A stretch of DNA of 64,000 nt. Source: Actinomadura rubteroloni (GTDB lineage Bacteria; Actinomycetota; Actinomycetes; Streptosporangiales; Streptosporangiaceae). Under the pieces are notes generated by a model. It saw only the letters and a program-made list of their open reading frames with translations. It ran no database searches and had not been told where the DNA came from. The translations under genes were made by a program, and so were the position numbers. Location of the stretch: contig NZ_MTBP01000001.1 of the NCBI RefSeq assembly GCF_002911665.1, forward strand, positions 186,001 through 250,000, read 5' to 3'. Shown here piece after piece: positions 1-7,732 of this stretch (position 1 is its first letter; each line of letters opens with the position of its first letter).

Positions 1-587
1 TCTACCTCAGCGCCGCGACGCCCGGCACCAAGCACTGGCGGGTCGAGGTCGTGGAGGCCGCCGATCCGGCCGCGTTCGATGTCCGGAACCGTCGTGTGAC
101 GCTGCCCGGCGACGACAAGACGGGCGTCAAGGACCCGGTGATCGTCCGACATGACGGGCTGTGGCATCTGTGGGCGTCCTGCCATCCGCTCGCCGACCCC
201 GCCGAGGCCGACCAGATGGTCACCGACTACGCCACCAGCCGGGACGGCCTGGAGTGGACCTGGCACGGCACCGCGCTCGGGCGCCGTCCGGGCGCGTGGG
301 ACGCGCGGGGCGTCCGCGTCAGCGCGGTCCGGTTCACGCCCGACGGCGTCCTCGCCGCCTACGACGGACGCGCCGCCGCCGCGCAGAACTACGAGGAGCG
401 GACGGGGTTCGCCGCCGGCGCCGACCCCGGCGCGCTCACCGCGCTCGACGGTCCCCCGGTCGCGTCGCCGCACCACGGCGGCGGGCTGCGCTACCTCGAC
501 GTCGTGCCGGTCGCGGGCGGCCACCGCCTCTACTACGAGTGGACGCGTCCGGACGGCGCCCACGAACTCCGCACCGAACTGCGCTAG
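1..587 (+). CDS. Glycosidase-like beta-propeller protein, C-terminal part (partial)
   Basis: The gene starts before the window; the reading frame is open from base 3 and ends at the TAG at 585-587. The visible 194 residues include KDPVIVRHDGLWHLWAS, resembling the blade motif of five-bladed propeller glycosidases (GH43/GH32/GH130-like clans), in which an acidic residue before Pro-Val starts a blade. A second blade-like segment ends in LYYEWTRPDGAHELRTEL. No signal peptide or catalytic triad can be judged because the N-terminus is missing. The stop codon shares the palindrome CTAG with the stop of the convergent sulfotransferase gene. Substrate is unknown; a non-catalytic sugar-binding propeller is an alternative. 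Confidence 0.6.
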   Translation, partial: YLSAATPGTKHWRVEVVEAADPAAFDVRNRRVTLPGDDKTGVKDPVIVRHDGLWHLWASCHPLADPAEADQMVTDYATSRDGLEWTWHGTALGRRPGAWDARGVRVSAVRFTPDGVLAAYDGRAAAAQNYEERTGFAAGADPGALTALDGPPVASPHHGGGLRYLDVVPVAGGHRLYYEWTRPDGAHELRTELR

Positions 588-1573
588 CCGCCCGCACGGC
601 CGTTGCGCGCCTGGAACTGGCCCGGCGGGCGCTCCCCGACCCGTCCGCCGGACGCGTCGCGCGGTGCGAGCCAGTCGCCGAAGTCCTCCCCTGTCACCTT
701 CTCCAGCACCCGGACGTCGGCCTCGAAGTAGGGGATGAGCGCCTGCCGCTGCTCCCAGGTGAGCGGGCGGCGGGGCCGTCCGCCGCGCTGGAGCGCCCGT
801 TCCAGCGGGACGGTCACCCGGGCGCGCAGCGGATGGCCGGGCAGCGCCGCGTCCACCGCCGCGCTGACCCGCAGCGCGCGCGACAGCAGCCTGTGCCGCG
901 CGGACGCGTCCGGATGCGCGGTGACGTTCTCGCGCGGCACCTCGGTGACGACGCCCTCCTCGACGCCGAGGAATGCGAAGATCCGGTCCAGCGTCGCGAC
1001 GGGCCGCTCCAGCAGCTCCCGGTAGCGGAACACGAGCACCTGCTCGCGGGGGAACAGCGTGTAGAGGTGGTCGAGCTGCTCGCCGTAGCGGCCGAGCCCG
1101 ATGTAGTGCCAGAACGCCGACCAGCCCGCCGCGATTCGCTCCGGCTCCAGCGCGCACGCCTCGACCACGTCGCCGACGGGTTCCAGCCCTGCCGACCACA
1201 GGTGCGTCCAGTTGGAGTGGGCACGTTCCACGGGGTCGCGCAGGATCGCGATGATCCGCACATCCGGAACGAGGTTCCGGATCCGCTTCTGCGCCTCCAG
1301 GTCGTACAGATAGAACGGCGTGGCCTCGCCCCGCCCGATCCCGTCCGGCGCCTGCGCGAACAGCGCCTCATAATCCGCCCGCCGCCACACGTGCTCCCGG
1401 TACGTCTGCACGTCACCGGGCCCGCCGCGCTCCGGCGGCGGCCCGTCCGTGAGAAAGAACTTCGGCTCTTTGACCGGCGACAGATACAGCCCGGGGTGAC
1501 GGCTGAGCGCGGCGTGCAGCGCGGTCGTCCCGGCCTTCGGCGCCCCCACCACGAGAAAGGTCGGCAACGACAT
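584..1573 (-). CDS. Sulfotransferase family protein (PAPS-dependent)
   Basis: A 329-residue protein beginning MSLPTFLVVGAPKAGTTAL. The GAPKAGTTAL segment is the 5'-phosphosulfate-binding loop and RDPVERAHSNW near residue 110 matches the 3'-phosphate-binding motif of PAPS-dependent sulfotransferases. The family transfers sulfate from PAPS to hydroxyl or amino groups of sugars, lipids or small molecules; the acceptor here is not predictable. The ATG at 1573 was chosen over the upstream in-frame start because AGGAGG lies just before it and the PAPS loop should sit at the extreme N-terminus. No signal peptide, so probably cytoplasmic. It is convergent with the glycosidase-like gene, overlapping by 4 bases. 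Confidence 0.88.
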   Translation of the reverse strand: MSLPTFLVVGAPKAGTTALHAALSRHPGLYLSPVKEPKFFLTDGPPPERGGPGDVQTYREHVWRRADYEALFAQAPDGIGRGEATPFYLYDLEAQKRIRNLVPDVRIIAILRDPVERAHSNWTHLWSAGLEPVGDVVEACALEPERIAAGWSAFWHYIGLGRYGEQLDHLYTLFPREQVLVFRYRELLERPVATLDRIFAFLGVEEGVVTEVPRENVTAHPDASARHRLLSRALRVSAAVDAALPGHPLRARVTVPLERALQRGGRPRRPLTWEQRQALIPYFEADVRVLEKVTGEDFGDWLAPRDASGGRVGERPPGQFQARNGRAGG

Positions 1574-1740
1574 CCCGGCCTCCTGCGACTCGACAATATG
1601 CCGACTATACCCACCAATTAACCATGAATACAGGCACCGTCCTCCCCCGGCCACCCCGCAAGCCTTGCGCAGTCACCGTCCGGCGACGCGGGGCATCCAC
1701 GACGAAGCGCGGCACGCGCAGACGCGCGGTACGCGGAGAC

Positions 1741-1982
1741 GCGCACGGCATCGCCCGCGCCCGCCAGGAGGACGGCGATCTCGACGCCGCCCTGGTCTCC
1801 TTTCGAGGCCGCGCGCGCCGGGGCGGCAACTCCGGGGCGTGCTTCCGGATCGGGCTGATCCGCGCCGAGCGCGAAGGGGCCCCGGGGCAGTCACCTGGTT
1901 CCGCCGCGCGGCCCGGCTGAGCCACGGCGAAGCCTTTCGGCGTTACGTGGCGTTATGCGGGAAGGCGTCCGCGACGGTGGCG
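1741..1982 (+). pseudogene. Degraded tetratricopeptide/Sel1-like repeat remnant
   Basis: No intact gene occupies 1574-2072. In one frame (about 1741-1880) the translation reads ARQEDGDLDAALVSF and ACFRIGLIRAER, typical of the helix pairs of TPR/Sel1 proteins. The next repeat, TWFRRAARLSHGEAF, continues in a different frame (about 1893-1980). The repeat order is right but the frame changes, so this looks like a frameshifted, decaying gene. No convincing start or stop belongs to it. It could also be chance in GC-rich DNA, though two adjacent TPR-like segments in the expected order make that less likely. The rest of the 500-base gap shows nothing else I can assign. Confidence 0.4.
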
Positions 1983-2072
1983 CGGCGGTGTCCGCGGCGC
2001 GCGTGAGCCGGGTTCAGGGGGCGGGTGCGGGTCTCCTCGGCGATGGTCGCCGCCGGGAGGAGGCACACGCGG

Positions 2073-2522
2073 TCATCGGTCGTCCTTCGCCGTCGGGGCG
2101 GCCTGTGGTGAGAGAGCGATGATCGGGATGGGGCGGGAGGTCATGCGCTGGTACGCGCTGTAGCGGTCACGGTTCGCGGCGTCGCACAGGGCGAGGAGCC
2201 TGTCGTAGGCGTCGTCGTCCGGTCGGACGATTCTGGCGGTCGCCCGGTACTGACGACGCCCCACTCGTATGTTCACCGTCGGTGCGGCGCTGAGGTTCAG
2301 CAGCCAGGCCGGTGGCTTGTCGTTGCCGCCGTTGGAGGCCACGACGAGCAGGTCGTCGCCGTCGCGGGCGTAGACGAGCGCGACCGTGCGGAGTTTCCCC
2401 GTCCGGCGCCCTCGCGCGGTGAGCAGGAGGGTGGGGACGCCGAGGAGGCGGTGGCCGACCCGGCCGCCGGATGCCTGGTAAAGCCACTGGTGGGTGGCGA
2501 GAAGGCGTGTGTAGGCACTCAT
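2073..2522 (-). CDS. F420-dependent nitroreductase-type (deazaflavin) oxidoreductase
   Basis: A 149-residue protein with the hallmarks of the Ddn/FDOR-A split beta-barrel family: an N-terminal helix ending in HQWLYQASGG, the strand LLTARGRRTGKLRTVAL, then VASNGGNDKPPAWLLNL and a barrel with VGRRQYRATARIV. In this family G-R-x-(S/T)-G-x-x-R-(T/S) binds the F420 phosphate. Members reduce quinones, nitro compounds or enones using F420H2, which fits an actinomycete. The length is normal. It starts at the ATG ending at 2522. It appears to be a single-gene unit. The physiological substrate is unknown. Confidence 0.85.
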   Translation of the reverse strand: MSAYTRLLATHQWLYQASGGRVGHRLLGVPTLLLTARGRRTGKLRTVALVYARDGDDLLVVASNGGNDKPPAWLLNLSAAPTVNIRVGRRQYRATARIVRPDDDAYDRLLALCDAANRDRYSAYQRMTSRPIPIIALSPQAAPTAKDDR

Positions 2523-2736
2523 CAGGATCGCTTTCAGTCGGGGATGGTCGCCTGTTCGACCGCCGCGCCGGCGCGGACGATCGTCCGGGCTCCGGGCCGG
2601 CGCTGCGGGGCGCGACCAGTGGCGATCTTGTGCGGCCGGTCGTTGGGCCAGGCGAGTTCGAGGTAGCCGTGGAGCGGCCGGCAGCCCTGGTGCAGCGGGC
2701 TTTTCGGCGGGTGTGCGCGGCGCGTGTGAGCCGGGC

Positions 2737-3120
2737 TTAGAGGTCGGGTGGGAGGGTGCGGAGGCGGTCGAGTTCGCGGCGGTCGCGTTTGGTGGGGCGG
2801 CCGGTGCCGCGGTCGCGGCGGGCGACCGGGACGAGGGCCTCGCGCGGGGGCGGCGGGGGGCTCTGGTCGGTGTAGGACTCCTGGGCGGCGGCCGGGCTGA
2901 CGCGTTTGCGCAGGAGTTGGCGGACGATCACGACGCGTTCGCGTCCTTCCAGGCGGACGCGCACTTCGTCGCCCGTGCGGAGCTGCGCGGCGGGCTTGAC
3001 CCGGTCGCCGTTCACCCGGACGTGGCCGCCCCGGCACGCCGACGTCGCCAGGGAGCGCGTCTTCACGAGCCGGACCGACCAGATCCACGCGTCGACCCGG
3101 ACGCTGCCTTCGTCCGCCAT
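2737..3120 (-). CDS. S4-domain RNA-binding protein (Hsp15/YrfH-like)
   Basis: A 127-residue protein. Residues about 8-70 form an S4 RNA-binding domain: RVDAWIWSVRLVKTRSLAT, then GGHVRVNGDRVKPA and GDEVRVRLEGRERVV. A basic tail follows, with a proline run and a final Lys/Arg-rich segment. This matches the Hsp15 family, which binds 50S subunits carrying stalled nascent chains. The ATG at 3120 follows a short open stretch and places the S4 domain at the N-terminus. It is 44 bases downstream of the SDR gene on the same strand and may be cotranscribed. The 214 bases between its stop and the reductase start (2523-2736) hold no gene I recognise. Confidence 0.88.
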   Translation of the reverse strand: MADEGSVRVDAWIWSVRLVKTRSLATSACRGGHVRVNGDRVKPAAQLRTGDEVRVRLEGRERVVIVRQLLRKRVSPAAAQESYTDQSPPPPPREALVPVARRDRGTGRPTKRDRRELDRLRTLPPDL

Positions 3121-3164
3121 GTGCCCGACTGTACCGCCCGGCCTTTTCAGAGTGCGCTGGGAAA

Positions 3165-4217
3165 TCAGGGGCGGCGGCCGATGCCGGTGGCGAATTCGCG
3201 GATCCGCATCGGGCCGCTCGTCGCCCGTGCGAGCGGCGGTGTGTCGAGGGACGCGTTGGAGCGCAGGCCGTCCAGGAATTCGGCGATGGCGTCCAGGCTG
3301 GAATGGCGCGGACGCCATCCCAGTTCCTCGTGCGCGCGTCCGGTGTCGAGGAGCGGGACGTGGAGCGCCAGGTCGAACAGGTCGGGCGACGCCGGGACGA
3401 TCCCGAGCCGCCACGCCGCCGCGACGAACGTCCGGAGCGCGCCCACCGGCACCCGCGCGGTGCGGGCGCTGAGCAGGTCGGCGAGCCGCTGCATGTCGAT
3501 GACCGGTTCGGCGGCGAGGTTGAACGGGCCGCGCACGTCGCGGACGGCGGCGAGCCGGTAGGCCTCGCCCGCGTCGTCGGCGTGCAGCGCCTGGACGGCC
3601 AGTCCCGGGATGTCCGGCAGGACGGGCACGACGCCCGCCCGCGCGAGCCGGTTCGGGACGAACGGCCCGCCGAAGATCCGCCGCTGCGCCGTGGCCGCGC
3701 CGCGCTGGAAGATGAAGCCGGGCCGCATCCGCACGACGCGACGTCCGGGGTTCTCCAGCTCGAACGCGTCGAGCACCCGTTCCAGGTAGCACTTCTCGCG
3801 GCTGTAGGCGGCGGTCGGCCAGCCGTCGGTGGGCCAGGACTCGTCCACCGGACGGCCGTCGGCGGGCTTCGGCGAGTACGCGCCGACCGAGGAGGCGTGG
3901 ACGAGCGCCGGGACGTCCGCGTCGGCGACGGCGCGCAGCACGCGCATCCCGCCGAGCACGTTGTTGCGCCACGTGACGCGCGGCCGGTGCGTCGGCTGGA
4001 ACATCCAGGCCAGGTTGATCACGGCGTCGGCGTCCCGGAACAGCGGGACGAGGTCGTCGCGCGCGGTGTCGGCGGCGGCCCACTCGGTCTTGTCGAACGA
4101 CAGTCCGGGACGGCGCCGGGCGATCCCGAGGACCGAGGTGACGTCCGCATCCGCCGCGAGCGCCCGCAGCGTGCCGACGCCGACGTTGCCGGTGGCCCCG
4201 ACCACGACGATCCGCAT
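3165..4217 (-). CDS. NAD-dependent epimerase/dehydratase (extended SDR)
   Basis: A 350-residue extended short-chain dehydrogenase. The Rossmann nucleotide-binding motif GATGNVG is at residues 7-13. The catalytic region shows HASSVGAYSP followed by the active-site pair in YSREK near residue 145, and NLAWMF/RNNVLGG fit the NAD-binding core. A C-terminal substrate-binding lobe includes LGWRPRHSSLDAIAEFL, typical of sugar-nucleotide epimerase relatives. The substrate cannot be assigned; neighbours do not form a sugar pathway. A GC hairpin (4284-4317) separates it from the upstream exporter gene. Confidence 0.88.
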   Translation of the reverse strand: MRIVVVGATGNVGVGTLRALAADADVTSVLGIARRRPGLSFDKTEWAAADTARDDLVPLFRDADAVINLAWMFQPTHRPRVTWRNNVLGGMRVLRAVADADVPALVHASSVGAYSPKPADGRPVDESWPTDGWPTAAYSREKCYLERVLDAFELENPGRRVVRMRPGFIFQRGAATAQRRIFGGPFVPNRLARAGVVPVLPDIPGLAVQALHADDAGEAYRLAAVRDVRGPFNLAAEPVIDMQRLADLLSARTARVPVGALRTFVAAAWRLGIVPASPDLFDLALHVPLLDTGRAHEELGWRPRHSSLDAIAEFLDGLRSNASLDTPPLARATSGPMRIREFATGIGRRP

Positions 4218-4283
4218 GATGTCTCCCCCTGGTTGCGTATCGGTCGCCGCCCCCTACCCCGGCGGCCCCCGGCTACGCGGAAC

Positions 4284-4317
4284 GGGCCGGCGCCGCGGTC
4301 TCCCGCGACGCCGGCCC
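4284..4317 (-). terminator. GC-rich hairpin, terminator of the MFS gene
   Basis: The arms GGGCCGGCG and CGCCGGCCC pair perfectly, extended by a 5-bp inner stem after one C-A mismatch, with a 4-base loop. It lies 17 bases past the stop of the minus-strand exporter gene. No U-tract follows, as is usual in high-GC actinomycetes. Confidence 0.7.
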
Positions 4318-4333
4318 GCAGCCGGCGGAGCCG

Positions 4334-5776
4334 TCAGGCGTGCGCCCCCTGGCGGCGGCGCGTCAGCAGCGGCACCACGTTGAGCGCCAGGCCGACGAGC
4401 CCGACCGCGGTCACGAGGTTCACGCCGGGGTGGAACGGGGCGAAGCCCCCGCCGTCGCCCGTCCCGTCCGTCGCGACCAGCGCCGTGACGACGGCCAGCA
4501 CGAGCGCCGCGCCGACCTGCCCGGACGTCTGGACGAGCCCGGACGCGAGCCCCTGCTCGCTGTCCTCGATCCCGTCGGTGGCCTGCGCCATGATCGAGCT
4601 GAACCCGAAGCCGAACCCGCCGCCGAGCAGGATCATCGTCGGGAAGATGGTCGTCAGGTAGTCCGGGTGGTCGCCCGCCGTCAGCAGGAACCAGCCGTAG
4701 CCGAGGCTGAGCGAGACCATCGAGCTGGTGATCAGCTTCGGCGTGCCGAACCGTCCGATGAGGTTGCCCATGAACGGGGACACGGCCGCGACGATCAGGC
4801 CGACGGGCAGCAGCGCCATCGCCATCCGCAGCGGCGACCAGTGCAGGACGTCCTGGAGGTACAGGGTCATCATGAACTGGAAGCTGAGGTAGGAGCCGAA
4901 CAGCGCGATGATGCTGAGGTTCGCGCGGACGATCGTCGCGACCCGCAGGATGCCGAGCCGGACGAGCGGGTGCCGCACCTTGGTCTCGGCGAACACGAAC
5001 CCCGCGAGCAGCGCGACCGCCACGACGACCGACAGCAGCGTCAGCGGATCGGTCCAGCCCCGGTCGGGAGCGGACACGACGGTGTAGACGGCGAGCAGCA
5101 TCCCGGCGGTCAGCGTGACGGCGCCGATGATGTCGTGGCCGCCCTCTTCCGCCTTGCGGTCCTTCGGGATCAGGAGGAGGCCGACGACCAGGGCGGCCAG
5201 CGCCAGCGGGACGGGCGTCAGGAACGTCCAGCGCCAGCCCGCACTGGTCAGCAGGCCGCCGAGGATCAGTCCGGACGAGTAGCCGCTGGCTCCGAAGATG
5301 GAGAACACCGACAGCGCCCGGATGCGCGCCGGTCCGTGGAAGGTGGTGGTCAGGATGGACAGGGCGGTCGGCGCGGTGAAGGCCGCGGCGAGGCCCTTGA
5401 CGAAACGGGTGATGATCAGCAGCGTGCCGTTGTCCACGAGCCCGCCGACGAGCGAGGCCGCGGCGAAGACGCCGAGCGCGATCAGGAAGACGCGGCGGCG
5501 GCCCAGCAGGTCGGCGGTGCGCCCGCCGAGCAGCAGCAGTCCGCCGTAGCCGAGGACATAGCCGTTCACGATCCACTGGAGTGAGGTCGTGCCCATGTCC
5601 AGTTCGGTTCCGATGGACGGGAGCGCCACGCCCACCATCGACACGTCCAAAGCGTCGAGGAACAGCACGGCGCACAGCACCGCGAGGATGCCCCACAGCC
5701 TGGGGGTCCAGCTCTGGTTGACCGGCTCCGCCGGCGCGTGGGCAGCGGTGACACGGGAAGTTTCGGTGGTGGTCAC
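4334..5776 (-). CDS. MFS drug-efflux transporter, DHA2 (14-TMS) family
   Basis: A 480-residue integral membrane protein with about 14 hydrophobic segments. TM1 carries LFLDALDVSMVGVALPSI, the D1-type motif of the DHA2 subfamily; the loop after TM2 has GGRTADLLGRRRVF (motif A); LQWIVNGYVLGYGG is typical TM2. Such proteins export drugs or toxic metabolites using the proton gradient. It is divergent from a MarR gene, the classic arrangement of a repressed efflux pump. The GTG at 5776 is preferred over upstream ATGs because a -35/-10 pair and an operator occupy that stretch, which makes the mRNA leaderless at this GTG. The longer alternatives begin at 5833 or 5818. Confidence 0.9.
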   Translation of the reverse strand: MTTTETSRVTAAHAPAEPVNQSWTPRLWGILAVLCAVLFLDALDVSMVGVALPSIGTELDMGTTSLQWIVNGYVLGYGGLLLLGGRTADLLGRRRVFLIALGVFAAASLVGGLVDNGTLLIITRFVKGLAAAFTAPTALSILTTTFHGPARIRALSVFSIFGASGYSSGLILGGLLTSAGWRWTFLTPVPLALAALVVGLLLIPKDRKAEEGGHDIIGAVTLTAGMLLAVYTVVSAPDRGWTDPLTLLSVVVAVALLAGFVFAETKVRHPLVRLGILRVATIVRANLSIIALFGSYLSFQFMMTLYLQDVLHWSPLRMAMALLPVGLIVAAVSPFMGNLIGRFGTPKLITSSMVSLSLGYGWFLLTAGDHPDYLTTIFPTMILLGGGFGFGFSSIMAQATDGIEDSEQGLASGLVQTSGQVGAALVLAVVTALVATDGTGDGGGFAPFHPGVNLVTAVGLVGLALNVVPLLTRRRQGAHA

Positions 5777-5784
5777 GTCAAAGG

Positions 5785-5813
5785 ACGATACATGCACATG
5801 CATTGATTGTCTA
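5785..5813 (-). promoter_or_regulatory. Promoter of the MFS gene with leaderless start
   Basis: Read on the minus strand, TAGACA (5808-5813) and TATCGT (5785-5790) are separated by exactly 17 bases. Transcription would begin around 5778-5776, at the GTG start codon, consistent with the absence of a Shine-Dalgarno sequence there. The spacer holds an inverted repeat, so repressor binding would block RNA polymerase. Confidence 0.6.
5792..5803. promoter_or_regulatory. Candidate MarR operator 1 (ATGCACATGCAT)
   Basis: An inverted repeat with 5-bp arms ATGCA/TGCAT around a 2-base centre. It lies between the -35 and -10 of the exporter promoter. It resembles the second site at 5837-5848 (shared pattern ATGYANNTRCAT). 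Binding by the adjacent MarR protein is inference. Confidence 0.6.
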
Positions 5814-5836
5814 CGCATAAGATCCTTAAGCAACTA

Positions 5837-5848
5837 ATGTAGCTGCAT
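5837..5848. promoter_or_regulatory. Candidate MarR operator 2 (ATGTAGCTGCAT)
   Basis: A 12-base inverted repeat, imperfect at one symmetric pair, 31 bases before the MarR start codon and 45 bases centre-to-centre from operator 1. Its position suggests autoregulation of the MarR gene. Confidence 0.6.
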
Positions 5849-5878
5849 AAGATGCGCGGAGATGGTAGGATGCGCGGC

Positions 5879-6277
5879 ATGGAGCCGGAAGAGCATGGCT
5901 TGGTCGAGCGGTGGAGGTCCCTGCTGACCTGCTACAACACGGTCGCGTGCCATCTCGACCGCCTGTTGCAGGAGAAGCACGGCCTCACGATGAGCGAGTA
6001 CGAGACGCTGGACCGTCTCGCCGAGTGCCGCCGCGACTCCCAGCGCATGCAGGATCTGGCGGGTGAGATGTATCTCAGCCAGAGCGCTCTTTCCCGCACC
6101 GTGGGACGGCTGGAGAAGCACGGGCTCGTCGCCCGGTCGCTGTGCTCGTCGGACCGCCGGGGCGTGTTCGTCTGCATCACCCCGGAGGGCCGCGCCCGGC
6201 ACGAGAAGGCCCGCGCGACCCATCGCGCCGTCCTCGCCGAGCACCTGGTCGCCGAGGACCTGCTTCCCACGAGGTGA
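5879..6277 (+). CDS. MarR-family transcriptional regulator
   Basis: A 132-residue winged-helix protein. Helix-turn-helix residues about 50-90 read MQDLAGEMYLSQSALSRTVGRLEKHGLV, in pieces: recognition helix SQSALSRTVGRLE, then the wing SSDRRGVFVCITPEGR with the conserved D-R-R of MarR wings. MarR dimers bind inverted repeats and release DNA on binding a small molecule. It is divergent from the DHA2 exporter, whose promoter carries a matching palindrome, so it probably represses the pump and itself. Of three nearby in-frame ATGs, the one at 5879 has TAGGA about 8 bases upstream. It is convergent with a second, unrelated MarR gene. Confidence 0.88.
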   Translation: MEPEEHGLVERWRSLLTCYNTVACHLDRLLQEKHGLTMSEYETLDRLAECRRDSQRMQDLAGEMYLSQSALSRTVGRLEKHGLVARSLCSSDRRGVFVCITPEGRARHEKARATHRAVLAEHLVAEDLLPTR

Positions 6278-6300
6278 ACGGACGGGCGTCCGCCCGAGTT

Positions 6301-6762
6301 TCAGCGCGCCGGGAAATGGTGCTCGTAGAGCCGTTCCAGCAGGTTCTTCAACTGGGCGCGCTCGGCCGCGTCCAGGGGGGCTAGCAGTTCGTCCTGGACG
6401 CCGTCGATCAGCGCGTCGAGCCGCCGCACGCGGTCCCAGCCCGCGGGCGTGATCGTGATGACGTTGCGCCGCCGGTCGGACGGATCGGGCGCCCGCTCCA
6501 CGTACCCCTGCACGGACAGCTCGTTGAGCACCGCCACGAGATCGCTCCGGTAGATCCCCGACACGCGGCTCAGCTCCGCCTGGCTCACCGGGCCCGTCTC
6601 GCGTAGCGCGGTCAGTACCGCGTAGTGCCAGCGGCGGGCGTCGGCGGTGGCGAAACCGTCGGTGACCAGGCGGTCCGCGACGGCCGAGACGTGTCCGACG
6701 AGACGGGTCGGCAGTGCGCGCAGCCGCGCGGACCCCGAGCGCGCGGGCATGTCGTCCGGCAT
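6301..6762 (-). CDS. MarR-family transcriptional regulator (divergent from the dehalogenase gene)
   Basis: A 153-residue MarR protein. SQAELSRVSGIYRSDLVAVLNELS forms the DNA-binding helices, quoted here as SQAELSRVSGIYRSDLVAVL, and DPSDRRRNVITITPAG is the wing with the invariant D-R-R. The C-terminal dimerisation helix ends LLERLYEHHFPAR. AAGGAG sits just upstream of its ATG. It is divergently transcribed from the haloalkane-dehalogenase-like gene, with a near-perfect 15-base palindrome (6777-6791) between them. The likely role is repression of itself and the hydrolase, with an organic substrate as inducer. Confidence 0.87.
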   Translation of the reverse strand: MPDDMPARSGSARLRALPTRLVGHVSAVADRLVTDGFATADARRWHYAVLTALRETGPVSQAELSRVSGIYRSDLVAVLNELSVQGYVERAPDPSDRRRNVITITPAGWDRVRRLDALIDGVQDELLAPLDAAERAQLKNLLERLYEHHFPAR

Positions 6763-6776
6763 GGTCGGCTCCTTGC

Positions 6777-6791
6777 GTTAGTCGGACTAAC
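6777..6791. promoter_or_regulatory. Palindromic operator GTTAGTC-G-GACTAAC
   Basis: The 7-bp arms are perfectly symmetric around one central base, 15 bases upstream of the MarR start and 53 upstream of the hydrolase start. A further GTTAG half-site and an AACGTT/CGTTAG cluster lie at 6802-6822. Its position in a divergent intergenic region next to a MarR gene makes it the probable operator. Confidence 0.72.
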
Positions 6792-6843
6792 GGTTTACGT
6801 TCGTTAGTGACATAAACGTTAGAGCAACGAACGAAGGACCGCC

Positions 6844-7707
6844 ATGCCTGCGATCGACGTACTCGACTCGACCGTCCACTACCGCGAGTCCGGAAACGGA
6901 ACACCATTCGTCTTCCTGCACGGCAACCCGGCGTCGTCGCACATCTGGCGGAACGTCCTGCCCGGCGTCGGCGGCGCGCGGCTGCTCGCGCCCGACCTGA
7001 TCGGCATGGGCCGGTCCGGCAAGCCCGACATCCCCTACCTTTTCGCCGACCACGCGCGGTACCTGGACGCCTGGTTCGACGCCCTCGGCCTGGACGGCGT
7101 CGTGCTCGTCGGCCACGACTGGGGCGGCGCGCTCGCGTTCGACTGGGCGTCCCGGCACCCGGACCGGGTGAAGGGCGTCGCGTTCCTGGAGAGCGTCGTC
7201 CGTCCGCTCCCGTGGGACGGCCTGTCGGCGGCGGCGCGGGAGCGCACCGAACTCGTCCGCACGCCGGGCGCGGGCGAACAGATGGTGCTGGAGGAGAACC
7301 GGTTCCTGCTGACGGCGTTCAAGGGGGCCGTCCTCACTCCCGTCGGCGACGCGGACTACGCCGAATACCTCGCGCCGTTCCCGACGCCCGAGAGCCGCCG
7401 CCCGATCCTCGCCTGGGCGCGGCAGTTCCCGCTCGGCGGCGAGCCGGCCGAGGTCGCCGCACGGCTGGACGCGTTCCGGCCCTGGCTCAAGGACAGCGCG
7501 GACGTCCCCAAGCTGCTCCTCACCTTCGACGGCGCGGGCACCCTGCTCATCGGGCCGGACACGGTCGCGTGGTGCGCGGAGAACATGGCCGCGCTGGAGA
7601 CCGTCGCGTGCGGGCCGGCCGGGCACCACGCGCCCGAGGACCGTCCGGACGAGATCGCCGCCGCGCTGTCCGCCTGGGCCGGACGCCACGGGTTTACCTC
7701 GCGCTGA
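6844..7707 (+). CDS. Haloalkane dehalogenase-like alpha/beta hydrolase
   Basis: A 287-residue alpha/beta hydrolase that follows the haloalkane dehalogenase pattern rather than ordinary esterases. HGNPASSHIWRN carries the halide-stabilising Asn. The nucleophile elbow is GHDWGGALAFDW, with Asp as nucleophile followed by the halide-binding Trp. FLESVVRP supplies the acid Glu of the HLD-II subgroup, and GPAGHHAPEDRP supplies the catalytic His. The enzyme would hydrolyse carbon-halogen bonds of aliphatic halides to alcohols in the cytoplasm. It is controlled, by inference, by the divergent MarR gene. An epoxide hydrolase or other Asp-nucleophile hydrolase is a less likely alternative; no activity can be proven from sequence. 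Confidence 0.8.
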   Translation: MPAIDVLDSTVHYRESGNGTPFVFLHGNPASSHIWRNVLPGVGGARLLAPDLIGMGRSGKPDIPYLFADHARYLDAWFDALGLDGVVLVGHDWGGALAFDWASRHPDRVKGVAFLESVVRPLPWDGLSAAARERTELVRTPGAGEQMVLEENRFLLTAFKGAVLTPVGDADYAEYLAPFPTPESRRPILAWARQFPLGGEPAEVAARLDAFRPWLKDSADVPKLLLTFDGAGTLLIGPDTVAWCAENMAALETVACGPAGHHAPEDRPDEIAAALSAWAGRHGFTSR

Positions 7708-7732
7708 CATCTCCGGCGGCAGAATCGACGCC

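Noticed and set aside
2534-2736. Minus-strand open stretch between the S4 protein and the reductase
   Set aside because: Contains an odd GYLELAWPNDRP segment, but there is no start and no alignment to a known family; it is only the read-through frame of neighbours.
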